In this document: one piece after another, positions 23,306 through 34,559 of the stretch | How the letters are laid out: every line of letters starts with the position of its first letter | Numbering within the stretch: position 1 is the stretch's first letter | Assembly: GCA_023052935.1 (NCBI GenBank) | Contig: CM041294.1 | Coordinates: forward strand, 87,156,616 to 87,220,615 | DNA from: Piezodorus guildinii | Lineage: Eukaryota; Arthropoda; Insecta; Hemiptera; Pentatomidae | Length of the DNA stretch: 64,000 nucleotides | Direction of reading: 5' to 3' | Notes under the pieces: generated by a model | The model's database searches: none | What the model saw: the letters and a program-made list of their open reading frames with translations, nothing else | Told to the model about the DNA's origin: nothing | Position numbers and translations under genes: made by a program

Positions 23306-23640
23306 TTAATACAACTATAAGCCCGAGATGCTACAGTAACTATTCCATCAAAATCAGCAAACCAGAAAAGCGACTTTATACCATGTACGGGCATTCATAT
23401 TCTGTAATTTTAATTCTGATTGAAAGAGTTTGACAAGGCTTAAAGGCGATGTTTTAAATGTTCTTTCTCTAAAGTACCTTTAATTAGGTTGATTTGAAAA
23501 AAAAATTAAACATACCTATCATCAAATTTACGATTTCAACGGATTCAATACCAAACTGAAGAAGAATTAGCAAAAAAATATTTGTTATGCAATTTTTGTT
23601 AGGTCGAGTCTTTTTCGCACCAGATTTGTTTTATTCAAAC
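23306..23640 (-). repeat. rep-A, reverse copy, internally deleted
   Basis: Contains 'ataagcccgagatgctacag', 'tccatcaaaatcagcaaacc', 'aaagtacctttaatta' and the terminus 'tcgagtctttttcgcaccag'. A further short rep-A piece ('ataccactaaaactaaagat') lies at about 23815-23870. Confidence 0.7.
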
Positions 23641-23870
23641 CATAGCTCCACAACAGTTTATAGGTCCTAGTGACAAATTTTATATTACAAAAATATTTTC
23701 CATGAATATTTTAAAGATAATATGCACCTTATAAGCAGTGATGAAAAAAAAAAAAAAGTTGAAAGAATTTGATCTGAGAAAACAGCAAACATATTTTTTT
23801 GAGCCCAGAATAACGGTAATATAGAGATGTATAATATACCACTAAAACTAAAGATATTAAAAAAATGTCC

Positions 23871-24189
23871 CAACTTTGTCACGAACAAACTTATTCGTAA
23901 ATACCTAAATGTTCCATGTATTACCGATTTGGCTCGAACCAGATACCTCTCCTTCCATGACTAATTGCATTTCCACTCTAATCAGTTAGTCTTAATCCTT
24001 TCTTAATAATCGATTCCTCACAATTCTCCGAGACGTCTGAAAAGAAGATGGCCCCAAGACCTTCTAGTTTAGAACATTTTATAGTGCTGCCAATGGATAC
24101 CTTCTCTAGAAGTCCTGTTCATTTCTATTTCGTTTAGCCTATTTACTAGTTATGTTATGTAATACAGTTGTAAATATCCATAAAAAAAA
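23871..24189 (+). mobile_element. J1 Jockey-like 3' fragment
   Basis: C-terminal RT coding remnant (tttgtcacgaacaaactta to 'cgagacgtctgaaaagaaga', 'ccttctagttta') followed by the J1 3' UTR and end 'acagttgtaaatatccataa'. It sits between a reverse and a forward rep-A piece. Confidence 0.75.
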
Positions 24190-24570
24190 ATCTGGGGCCA
24201 CATACGACTTTCACTTACCTCCGTTGTTAAAATCAAATAAGATAAAAATGAGTGTAACTAATAAAGACTTAATTTAATTTAATTTCCATAAAGACATATG
24301 TTTTATTGAAATAACTGTTATATTACTAACTAAAATAATCAGATAGTTTTATCGGCTTTTTATAACACTTTATTAACTTTTATCAGGTTGTTTATAAAAT
24401 AATATTTTTTCTTAAATCTTTAGCTTCCTAACAGTATTATAATACATGTATATTACTGTTCTTATGTTCAAAAACAAAAAATGCATTAAAAAATATTTTT
24501 CCAGTTTTCTCCTTTAGTTAAATATCGAATTCGTTCAAATTATACATTTACCTGTTTTTTATCAAAGATG
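24190..24570 (+). repeat. rep-A, 5' half, forward
   Basis: Begins tctggggccacatacgactt and runs through 'tttatcggctttttataac', 'ttagcttcctaacagt' to 'tttacctgttttttatcaaa'. The following 24571-24985 has no gene I can recognise. Confidence 0.75.
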
Positions 24571-24985
24571 ACAAGTTTATATGGTCACTAAGATGTAGAT
24601 TCTTTTGGGGTGAAGGTCAAATTCTATGAATAAAATTGGTGGCTGATTTTTACTTCACCACTGTTGTGACATAGTTAATGGTTAAGGTCCAGGTCCTTCA
24701 TAGAAAATAAAATTATTTTCGATGTTATACTTTATTTCCTTTGTCAGCGGCATACAAGCATACTGCAAAAAAAAAAAAAATCTACCATAACACCAACGCT
24801 GGGTATATTAAATATATATGACGAAAAATTAAATAGAAATATCCTTAAACTGCTCCTGGTTGCTTCCCTGCTAACTCGGTACTCCCATCCATCTATTCGG
24901 TACGAGACTTTCTACGGGAATGGCTTAAAATCGCGGAATCCCCCTATCTCATTTGTACTTATCCTAGTCAGCGACACTGTACGTT

Positions 24986-24988
24986 TCC

Positions 24989-25058
<70 letters not shown>
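24986..25058. repeat. (AT)n microsatellite
   Basis: A dinucleotide run just before the segment carrying the hammerhead-like motif. Confidence 0.9.
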
Positions 25059-25059
<1 letters not shown>

Positions 25060-25235
25060 TCAAGTTTAAGACACCGGGCGGACGAAACCCGAGCGGGAAA
25101 ATTAAAAACTTGTTACACTGTTTTATTAAACTTCAATGCACGACGTTTCGGCTAAAATGTCCTCATCAGGTGCAAAGGAACAAATGTTTTCCTATTGTGA
25201 GTGGATGCTTACAATCAGAAGCTTTATATAGTTAT
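25060..25235 (-). mobile_element. Possible Penelope-like terminal repeat fragment
   Basis: The segment around the ribozyme motif (plus strand 'ttcaatgcacgacgtttcgg...cctcatcaggtgcaaagg') has the form common in Penelope-like element terminal repeats. Its edges are uncertain: (AT)n on the left and rep-A on the right. No coding sequence. Confidence 0.4.
25137..25174 (-). ncRNA. Candidate type I hammerhead ribozyme (minimal helix III)
   Basis: On the minus strand: TGCAC (25174-25170), core CTGATGA (25169-25163), GG...CC short helix II with loop (25162-25150), core GAAAC (25149-25145), GTC (25144-25142), then GTGCA (25141-25137). Helix I is a perfect 5-bp pairing of TGCAC with GTGCA, and the expected cut lies after GTC. 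All invariant core bases are present. Helix III is reduced to the A-U and C-G pairs, as in ribozymes that act as dimers. Such motifs are known in the terminal repeats of Penelope-like elements. No Penelope RT is present here. The helix II of only 2 clear pairs is weak. Confidence 0.6.
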
Positions 25236-25239
25236 TTTT

Positions 25240-25780
25240 ATAAAATTTACAAAATTAAAGGTACTTTAGATGAAGATAATTAAAAAATATCGGCATTTAG
25301 GCCCTGTCAGATTATTTCAATCATAATAAAACCTACATGATATTAAAGCCCATATTACGAGTTTAATCTTAATCGTTAGAGCCGTTTTTTAGAAAATCCT
25401 AAAAAAGTGAAAAACGTGCAATATAAAGTGACTCATGTGGTTTGTTGATTTTGATGAAAAAGTTGCGGTAGCATCTCGGAAGTATAGTTGTATTCAATAT
25501 GAAAGTTCAGTTTCATAGGACTTTTCGTTTACGCGCGGGAGTTACCACACACACTCACAGACTTTTTTTGCGGGACTTGTTCATTTGGACACAGGAGACC
25601 CTAAAACGTGTATTTCCGTTGAAAAGTAGAATTTGAAAATTTTCACTATCGCAATAATTTTTCTTACTATATATTTCATAGTTAGTTAAGTGAAATTAAA
25701 AATGAGATTTATTTAAGACTTCTTAAATTGTTTTCAAAAACCAAGGTAGGTGAGGTCATATGTTGCGAGCTTCTGATTTT
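25240..25780 (+). repeat. rep-A, 3' half, plus an opposed terminus
   Basis: Forward 3' half from 'aaaattaaaggtactttaga' to 'tttcatagttagttaagtgaa' (about 25735), immediately followed by a reverse terminus ('accaaggtaggtgaggtcat', 'gttgcgagcttctga'). Confidence 0.7.
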
Positions 25781-25789
25781 TTTATTTTT

Positions 25790-26070
25790 TTTGTTACTTA
25801 TATCATTATGAGGCAAAAGATACCTATACCCCACTGACCAGCTAATCAGCTTCCTCAAACAGGACGAAGCCCATTAGCTTCCTACAGGGGCAGACAAAGC
25901 TGACAATATCCTGTGGCTCAGGGCCGAGATGGGGTCCTGATCCTACACCCTATAGGACTTACTGTCGGGCCTCTTTGTTCTCTCCTTCCGGTCTATAGGC
26001 TTTGCTCTGTACTCTTTGTCCTTATCTGTCAAAGGACATCTCGGCTCATCTCGATAAGGAAAAAAAAAAT
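25790..26070. other. GC-richer unassigned segment
   Basis: Contrasts with its AT-rich surroundings (ctgaccagctaatcagctt, gacaatatcctgtggctcag, gcctctttgttctctccttc). It is not open in any frame over its length and has no clear partner here except a faint 'gggccgaga' block near 63490. May be a low-copy repeat. Confidence 0.35.
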
Positions 26071-26303
26071 TATATTTATATGACGTTGAAACAAAAACCA
26101 TAGGCCACAGTTCATTTATTATATTTTTAAATATTCTATTTCATAATGCGTTCTACAACATCCCGGCTTTTCAGTTATACACCAACATAATCGTCTAAAA
26201 TAAAATATTACACTGCCACTAAAACCCTTTTGGTACTTATGCGTCAGCTCGGCACCTACTGTTTTGTTTGTTTATAACCTGAGATTTTATAACATTCATA
26301 AGT

Positions 26304-27190
26304 AATACATAAAACAAAACATATACTAAGAGAAAGTATTGCGATCGAGAAACTTTTCGAATTCCACTTTACAACGGAAATAAACGTTTTAAGGTCTCCT
26401 GTGTACAAATAACCAAGTCTCGAAAAAAGTTCGGTTTGTGTGTGTCCGTATGTGGTAAGTCTAGAGCGAAAACGAAAAGACTTACAAAACCGATACCTTG
26501 TATTTAAAAAAACCATTCGCCAAAGATGTTGCAGCTACATTTTCACTAAAATCGGCTGACTGAAAGTGCTAGTTTATGCTATTCATTTTGCACCTTTTAA
26601 AGATTTTCCAAAAAACGGCCTTAACGATTTTGATTAAATTTGCTATATCGATGTACAATTTAATGGGAATAATATTATGTAGGCTTTATTCTGATTGAAA
26701 TATTCTGACATGGCTTAAATACCGATATTTTAAATTTTCTATTTTCAAAGTACCTTTAATGTTGTAGATCCCATCTGATCAATGCTAAAAAAACAGCTTA
26801 ATATACAATTTGAACGAATTTGATAACCAAATAAATGAGAAGAGAGCAAAAATATTTTTAATGCAATTTTTAGGTTTTTGAAAATAAGAACAGCAATATA
26901 CATGTATAATAATATACCGTTGGAAAGCTAAAGATTTAAAAAAATATATCATCTTACACACAAGCTCGTATATGTTAATGGTGAGTGATGAAAAGACGAT
27001 AAAACTAACTGATTGTTTTAGATTATAGTTTAATAGATATTTTAATAAAACACATGTTTCTACAGATATTCAGTTTCATTAATTCTTTTTTGGTTTCACT
27101 AATTTTTATCAGCAACTTTATTTGAAAATTCTTTAATCGATTTTGACAACGTAGGTAAGTGAAAGTCGTGTGCAGCCCGCACCAGCTTTT
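26304..27190 (-). repeat. rep-A, near full-length reverse copy
   Basis: Runs from 'atactaagagaaagtattgc' through 'gtttgtgtgtgtccgtatgtgg', 'cttaataccgatattttaa'-type blocks and 'ataccgttggaaagctaaag' to 'ggtaagtgaaagtcgtgtgc'. One of the most complete copies. The 86-aa minus-strand ORF at 26256-26516 is incidental. 27191-27830 is AT-rich without a recognised gene. Confidence 0.8.
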
Positions 27191-27834
27191 TATTCAAAGT
27201 ATCATGGTGTATGTCCGATATTACGTGGTTATTTATTATTGACCTACTGTCAAGACCTAAGTATACACTGTATAGCAAGGCTCTGTAATTAACCTCAATT
27301 AATTGTCATTTGTTGTGTGCACCAGAGTTTTTCAAATATATTTTTTATTTCATCCTCTTTTGTGATATCTTGTAAAATCTAGTATTTTTCTTAGTATTTT
27401 ATTGGTAGCATTTGTAAAACATATATTGAACTCTGAATCCACTGACAATAATGTGAGTTGCCTATCAGACTAAGTGACACTCAAAATACCATAATTCAAT
27501 GAGTGGGCTTGGTTCAAACATGACTGGGTTCCATCAGGGATCTCTCTTCCGGTTGAATGCCTTCTCATCAATATCTTATGTTTGCGAACCCTGATCAAAA
27601 GGTCATGTCGGACGGACTAACTTTTAGGTAAAGATTTGCCTTTTTATTCAGTCTAACCTTTCACAAGTGATTGAGCGATCGTTAATAATTCCATGACATC
27701 CCATGTTATAAAATAGACTGAAATTACAATAAATATCTGTCATCGATTCATTATAGACAATATGCAGACTAATATATCATATGATTATATAATCATACAT
27801 TATATGATGGATCATTCTTAATCTGATCCGCATA

Positions 27835-28660
27835 TCTATGAAACTCCATCCCTTCCAACATCCTAGACTCCCAAAATCTTTCAACATTTAAATCCCGTTT
27901 ATTCAGCCATCTCCTGTCAATTCAATTCCCAAATATTCCCAATTGGATACTAATAAAGTAAAGCAGACAGATACTCGCGATTTTCATTTTCATGGGTTTT
28001 GTTTGTTTATTTATTTAACGTCACTTTATGCTACTATGGCTAATCGGACGATGCTACAGTGGGAGTCCTAAATTTTGCCCATCCAGGTTTTATTTGGATA
28101 GGGATCTTTCAACGAGTACCTGACATCGCACAGGCTCGGGACCACCTTTTAACGTCCCCTCCGAAGGACAGCATTTCTAAGGATTTTTTACTCCCATTAA
28201 AAAATCCTAGGACCACCTGCGGGTTTTAATCCGTGACCTTTGGCATAGGAGGCTGTTATGCTAGCCACCCAGCTACAAGTGATCCCTTTTTTATTCCCAT
28301 TTTCATGGGTACATTCATCATCAAATATTTTTCGAAAAGATTATCTTTTCCAAGATGTAAGATTAAATCATATATAATTTTACATACATTCAAAAGCATT
28401 ATAATATGCTTCTTTTCTTTTTTTTAAACTGTATATTTTTAATTTTTCTTTTTTTTATAGTGTTATTGTATTTTTTATTATATATTATTTTATTTTCTTA
28501 TTTTAACATAATTCATTTTTTTATATTAGTTTAATTCTGTTGTTGTCAATTATTTTATTTTAAGACTCCAGTCCTATAATATTATTCTGAAGGGACTCGT
28601 CCCAGAATATATTAACAATTATTATTATAATAATCATTATTATTACGGTATAGTCGATAT
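27835..28660 (+). mobile_element. CR1/L2-like LINE 3' fragment carrying a SINE
   Basis: Coding-end remnant ('gactcccaaaatctttcaac', 'aaatcccgtttattcagcc') at 27840-27960 and a 3' tail ending 'tattctgaagggactcgtcc' with an ATT-type repeat near 28615-28650. The same tail is at about 31220-31262 ('attctaaagggacttttc'). The fragment is split by the SINE-D at 27998-28297. Confidence 0.6.
27998..28297 (-). mobile_element. SINE-D, complete copy with 13-bp TSD
   Basis: A 300-bp tRNA-derived SINE on the minus strand. The 13-mer cattttcatgggt flanks it exactly at 27985-27997 and 28298-28310. Read in sense, the head has A-box-like TAGCTGGGTGGC and a B-box-like GGTCACGGATTAAAACC (expected GGTTCGANNCC, one decayed box), a body with the 'ccgaaggacagc' / 'aggctcgggacc' block, and a tail of TAAA units. 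It would be transcribed by RNA polymerase III and copied by a LINE RT. Other copies: 13170, 13545, 33370, 35945, 62935. Confidence 0.88.
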
Positions 28661-28689
28661 AAAAGGGCATACCTGTATTTTTTTTTTTT

Positions 28690-29600
28690 CATTTAAGAAT
28701 CTCAGTGAAATACTAAAGCAACACACGACTTTCTTTTACATCCTTTGTTAAAATTAATTTAAGAAACATTAAACACTGTAAAGAGCTAAAAAAAGACGAA
28801 AATGAATTTATTTTCTCTTCTTTTTTAAGTTACAACGCGAAAAATAAGAAGTAATACCACTTAAATAAAAGCAATCGCGGTTGAAACTGATACATAAAAG
28901 CACTTGAACTAATTCTTTTCTTTTTTTTAATATGTAAACATTATTGACCAAGTAAACATGATTTTATAAACACAAAAAGTATTAGAATTAAATGTTGAAA
29001 AACACCACGAGTTTATTTTACGATCAAATAATGTAACAATATAAAATTCTTATGTAAAATATTTGATTCAGTTTATGCCCTATTCTTCACTTTTCACAAC
29101 GTTCTATATAAGGTAACATTTCTTTTACAAAATATTCAGCTTTATAACTGTATAGTCAACATCTATATTAATGCTTTTATATCATGAATAAAAAGAAATC
29201 GCCTAAAAAATATTTGCTCTATTCTCATTAAGCTGGTTATCAAATTTTTAATGATGTTATGTTTGATTTTTTGACTAAATTTAAGGTACATTAGATGAAG
29301 AAACTTTAAAATATCCGTATTTAAGCCTTGTCCTACTATATCAATCGGAATGATACCTACATCATATTATAGTCCATTTAATTTTACATCTACCACATAT
29401 AGCGAGTTTAATGAAAATCTTTACAGCCGTTTTTGAGGAAATCGCAAAAAAAGTGATAAGTACATAGTATAAAGTAGCTCACTTGGTTTGCTAATTTTGT
29501 CGAAAACGTTCTGATATCCCTTCTAAAATATAAAATTTCAGTTTTGTACAACCGATAATTTATGATGTAAATTTACTACACACACAGATCACTTTGTGTG
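28690..29600 (+). repeat. rep-A, forward copy, with TIR-element relic inside
   Basis: Starts 'caacacacgactttctttta' (28720) and ends near 'cacagatcactttgtgtgac' (29590). Between 28822 and 29010 lies a degenerate match to the 158-bp TIR of the 5.1-kb element ('aataccacttaaataaaagc', 'ggttgaaactgata'). The order rep-A / TIR / rep-A parallels the 5.1-kb element. Confidence 0.6.
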
Positions 29601-29739
29601 ACTTGGTCATTTGTACTCATAGAACCAATGTACTCATGAAGATAGAGAAAAATCGAGATGAAGATAGAGAGAGCGACGAACAAAGAGAAAAAAAAGAAAA
29701 GTATGTATTTCATATATAGATAAATGAGAGGAAAGAGTT

Positions 29740-31003
29740 TAAACCCCCTATATCCAATGGTTCTAATCCTTCCTTTCCGACCGTTCCAAGGACGTAGTGG
29801 TTCCAGGTCAACCTCCTTCCATGACTCTGCCTATATCATGTAGTGTCCCACAGGGCTCATTACTGTCTCCCATCCTATTTGCTGTTTACATAAATGACCT
29901 TCCTCTCCTTATTGATCACTCCCAATATCATTTGTATGCCGATGATTTTCAAATTTACCTATCCTTCCTACCTTCGGGTCTAATACTAGCAAGCGAAAAG
30001 CAACAAAATGATTTAAATAGAATGAGTCAGTGGACCATGGTAACAAGCTAAAGCTGAATGTTGAAAAGACTAAGGCAATCGTAATAGGTTCCAGCCCCCT
30101 CCTTAAAACTTTCCCTCTAATTCCTACCCTTTTTCCCGAATAATAATCCTTTATAATTCCACCAATCTATCAAAAACCTTGGAATCACCTTCGACCAAAA
30201 TCCCTCCTGGAAAAACCACATTTCTGACATCTCCGCCGCTCCTTCATCACCTTAATGCGATTAAATGTAACCTCAGTAACCTCTTTCCTCTTAGAACCCG
30301 TAAGTTTCTGATCTCCTCTCTGATATTTCCCCAAATTGACTATTACTGTGGGTTTCTGTGCAGATCTAGAAGAAAAACTAAAACGGTTATTTAATTGCTT
30401 CATTCGATTAATCTTTGGAATCTCCGGGGATACCTCTGTCACTCGATTCTACGAAGAGTTAAAGTGGCTTTATCCTTTCTACCATTAAAAATAATTCCTG
30501 GCTTCCTTTCTCTATCAAGTTATCCAATCCCACCGTTTATCATACATCTCTGATCTCTTATTATTCAAATACTCGATCCAGCCACGTAACACCCGTATGC
30601 GGGGCCTTCTGATTTGTATGTTCGTATGCTGTATCGAACCGCAGTTTTCGACAGATCTTTCATAATCCGATCCTCTTCCATATGGAACTCTATTCCTTCT
30701 GATTTCGTAATTCTACTACCCTTCTTGCTTTGAAATCTCGTCTATTCTATTACTTTCTGCCCTTTCAATTTCCAAACAATCCTGACTGATCCAGTTTCCA
30801 TGAACACATGCAAATAAAAAAAAGTTATAGATGTGTTTCTTAATTTTTTATTTGTTTATTATTATTATTTTTTTAAATAAGTACGAAGTATATTTTATTT
30901 TTTGGTCTAGGTTATGTACGAGAACATGATAATTATTTATAATTATATTCCTAATTCATCACTTATATTTTTTACAAATATTTTCACATCCATTAGTTTT
31001 CGA

Positions 31004-31084
<81 letters not shown>

Positions 31085-31262
31085 ATAATAAGAAGTTTAT
31101 AACATTTTTATTTTTGTCATTTGTCTTATTGTTTTCCTTTTTACTTATTATTATTCACTGTATATTTCTTTTTTTTAACATTTCTCTAAGACAGTAAATA
31201 TCACATTATTGTCCTTTATATTATTCTAAAGGGACTTTTCTACCCCCTGAAATTTTTATTAT
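29740..31262 (+). pseudogene. CR1/L2-like LINE, RT to 3' end, broken
   Basis: RT motifs CSVPQGSLLSPILFAVYINDLP and the catalytic YADDFQIYL appear in the 84-codon frame at 29797-30051. Frame changes follow; the later parts are KLNVEKTKAIVIGS-like (about 30050) and, near 30650, the C-terminal RSFIIRSSSIWNSIPSDF. The 3' UTR is interrupted by an (AT)n run at 31003-31082 and ends around 'attctaaagggacttttc' and 'ttattattat'. The 5' half, including endonuclease, is absent. Confidence 0.75.
31003..31082. repeat. (AT)n microsatellite
   Basis: A pure dinucleotide run of about 68 bp with one break, inside the LINE 3' UTR. From 31263 to 31830 I see no gene or clear repeat. Confidence 0.9.
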
Positions 31263-31839
31263 TATATCGATGTAAAATTTAACTAGCTTTGATATCAGGT
31301 AGGTTTTGTCCTTATTAAAATACTTTAACAGATTATTTATTTTTAAAAAAATTTCTGGTGGCAATTCATTCACAGAATGAATGATGAATGAATTTTTCAA
31401 GTCTTTTGTATTTGTGTGTATTCAGAACATGATAGATTATTCAGATTAATAGTAATCACAAGAAATTGCTTATCGATTATAAATAATAATATGTCCTACA
31501 CGAACCGGTTGTTAAATGGATACAGAAATACATACACAGAGAGGGCAACACTAAGGGACTAGGTAGAGCTTTGATTAACGATATCCCTCATACTATTAAT
31601 CAAGAGATGGCGTTCATTGGGAGTTCGGAGACGCGTCAACCGTTTTCTCCTGTCCAGGTAACAGGATTAATATCGATTCGGATTGTCGTAATGCCCTTCC
31701 GATTATGTAATGCGGTTTATACTTGAGCTAGTATCTTGTCAATGACACTCATCTCCATAACCAATTGTATAATGTTAATCTGCTTAGTTCCAGCGCCGAA
31801 TCAGGAGTTTTTTTTCCTTTTTATTCATGTATTTTATTT

Positions 31840-32260
31840 TAAATTGTCCTCTAAAACTCTTCAATCCCTCATCAGAGACCTTAAGGTGTGAGAATTATAG
31901 AATCAAAATCAATTCCAACAAATCCCACCAAATTACATTTACCCTTCGTCGTAATGTACCTATGACATCCTGCCCTACAGTGTCCTTTAATAATATCCCG
32001 CTTGTTCCGGTTGAACAGATTCACTACCTAGGACTCCTACTTGACAAACGTCTAACTTGGAATCCGCACACAGACTGAAACAACAAGAAACTGCCTGGCG
32101 CAATCCCCATGCTGAGGCGATTTAAAAGAAGTTGGCCTTGGGACCTACGTACTTAAATTAGCTACTGAAGTGCTAAACTATTAACTAGTGTTTTTCCAGT
32201 TAAAGTACTATCAATTGCTAGTTCTTTCCTAAACCATTTTCATCTCGAGTATTCTTACTA
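31840..32260 (+). mobile_element. J1 Jockey-like fragment, internally deleted
   Basis: An RT segment (RIKINSNKSHQITFTLRRN, then HYLGLLLDKRLTWNPHT) is open to about 32078. The central C-terminal part is deleted near 32090-32105, where it jumps to 'cgatttaaaagaagttggcc' (the coding end), followed by a 3' UTR to about 32260. Confidence 0.8.
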
Positions 32261-32277
32261 CGTATTTACTCGTAGTA

Positions 32278-32540
32278 TGGGTCAATCCATTTGAAAACGT
32301 CCAGTTTTCATTAATTTTGCCGCTCGACATTTTTGGTTTTCATGATTTTCGGACCGGTTATTCTGTATCCTTTCGTGAATATAAAACCACAAATAATTTT
32401 TTTTGGGGGGGCCAATACTTTTAGTATTACAACCGTTTTAAGTCAGCTCCGCGGGCAAAAACATGTGATGGGAAAATCTTTCTAATTCCTGTATTTTTTT
32501 AGTAATCAAATCAAGACAAAATTAACGATAAGCTTCTGTT
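32278..32540 (+). repeat. rep-B, copy 2
   Basis: Matches 1238-1490 in order, with a G-run insertion near 32405. It abuts a SINE-E body. Confidence 0.75.
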
Positions 32541-32544
32541 ATTT

Positions 32545-32740
32545 CAGCCGTGGGGCGACCGTAGGGTTTGGAGACCCTCCTGGGCACACCCAGCCTATGT
32601 AAAATGGGCATCCGAAATTGGGGAAAAACAGCTGGCGGCCGAGTGGGATTTAGATGTAATCAACTCCATGCACGGTCTTTGGCCGTGAAACAGTACGAAT
32701 CTCTGTAAGTACTGAAAACCTTACTCAACAGCTCAGGAAA
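32545..32740 (+). mobile_element. SINE-E body without head
   Basis: 'ggggcgaccgtagggtttggagaccctcctgggc', 'cagcctatgtaaaatgggca', 'ttggggaaaaacagctggc' follow the same order as the body at 62265-62390. The tRNA-like head is absent. 32741-33370 has no gene that I can recognise. Confidence 0.6.
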
Positions 32741-33369
32741 ATTGTATTATAGTTAATTTTTCCATGAAATGAGAGGTTTAAAGTTGTTGTTGATGTAATT
32801 TTTTTCAGGAAATAAATTACCATATTTTAAACATAAAAGCTGGTGTTGGCATCAGCGTATTTTGATCTAGAGGGTCATCATACTTAAAATACTTATCATA
32901 TGATACTTAATGATTGTAATTAAAAAGTTTAGATTAAAAAAAAAAACTTATGTTGCCGTGTTTTTTCGGCTTATTATCTGGTGTTTGCATCTCATTAAGG
33001 TTAGGCGGGGAAAGAACTCGAGATGTGAATTACGATCACTTTTCCCTTTGGTTTATTTTAAAACTTTTTTAAATTTGTAAATATTTAAATTTTGTTATAA
33101 AACTGTAATTTAATATTTACTTTATTTATCGTTTTAATAATGATTTTAAATTTTCTGACGAAACAGATGAAAATATTTAATATTCGCGCACAGAATCCTT
33201 AATGACATTCAATAAGTAAAAAATTCCTAGTTACCAGTCAATTAGCTGCCATACTAAAATGTACTGTCAAAAAACTACCCATTGCTCAGTAATAAGTAAA
33301 GTAATAAATCATTATAACAGAAGTCATGCGTTTCTTTTTTAATTCTAATCCACTGAAATTGTCTGTAAT

Positions 33370-33660
33370 GTCTCTTTTATTCTACTGAGGCTAATCTGGC
33401 GATGTTGGAGTGGAGTCTTAAATTTCACCTATCCAGATTTAAATTATAATTGGGATCTTTAACGAGTACCTGACATTGCACAGGCTTGGGGCGACTATTT
33501 TACAACCCTTTCAAAGAACTACCTCATTATTTAATCCTTGGCTATGATTTAGTACTCCCTTTAAGAAATCGTAGTTTAATCTGCCGGGTTTGAATCGGCG
33601 TGCCTTGGCATAAAAAGACTCTTACATTAGCCACTGCACCCATGGTGACCTCGAAATATT
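33370..33660 (-). mobile_element. SINE-D, diverged copy
   Basis: Same block order as 27998-28297: 'ggctaatctggcgatgttgg', 'aacgagtacctgacattgca', 'tactccctttaagaaatcg', 'ccgggtttgaatcggcg', 'ggcataaaaagactcttaca'. Older than the 28-kb copy judging by visible differences. Confidence 0.75.
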
Positions 33661-33889
33661 ATATTATTTGTTCGTATTAACTTAACAAAGTTATTAGTTT
33701 GCAAGGCAGGAGAGAGGAAAGACTATATTTATAAAGTAGTGCTGCCCAACTATATCGGCTTGCTTACTAAACAGCATAGTATGTAACCTGCGAAATATTA
33801 GTTTAAAATTATTATAATATTAAGCATAGTATTAATATAATATGGTGATATATTTTCATTTTTTTTTTTTATTTAGTTTTATTTTTTTT

Positions 33890-34415
33890 TATGCATAAAA
33901 AAACTCTACTTACTGGACAAACGCTCTAACCTTCCACTTAAGTACAAAAGGCTCATCTACATGTCTATCATCAGACCTATATGGACTTACGGAGTAGAGA
34001 TTTGGGGCTCTACTACGCGATCAAATTCTTCCCGTCTCCAATCCTTGCAATCAAAAATCCTTCGAAAAATCCTCACTGCTCCTTATTTTGTCACAAATAA
34101 ACTCATCCATAAAGACCTTAACGTTCCCTATGTTGCTGACTTGGCGCGAACCAGGTACCACTCCTTTCATGACAAACTCCATTCCCACTCTAATCCACTT
34201 GTTTCAATCCTTGCTTCCTCTACAATCCCTGATAATCCTCCGAGGTGTCTGAAAAGAAGATGGGCCCGAGACCTTCTAGTTTAACATAGTCTTTGGAGAG
34301 CTGCCAATGGGTAGTATCCCCACATGTGAATCCAAGACATTTTTATCTTGTATCTGATTTACTAGATGTATATCATTATACAGTTGTGAATAGCAATAAA
34401 TCTATTTAAAAAAAA
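33890..34415 (+). pseudogene. J1 Jockey-like RT C-terminus and 3' UTR
   Basis: A 107-codon open frame at 33961-34284 encodes the C-terminal part of ORF2 (IRPIWTYGVEIWGSTTRS, KILRKILTAPYFVTNKLIH, PRCLKRRWARDLLV) and is the best-kept J1 coding end here. The 3' UTR ends 'cagttgtgaatagcaataaa' at about 34400. The catalytic part is missing through 5' truncation. Confidence 0.85.
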
Positions 34416-34559
34416 CTCAAAATACAAATAAAAAAAAAAAAGGTAAAAAAACAAAATATAATGATAACTGAATCAGGGTCTTATTTAGTATTTAAATTAA
34501 TATTTTAGAGTAATTTCATTCACTTTTATTAGGGCCGAGAAACTACACTAAAATAATTA

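Noticed and set aside
30914..31102. 62-codon frame with a YI repeat
   Set aside because: Translation of the (AT)n microsatellite.
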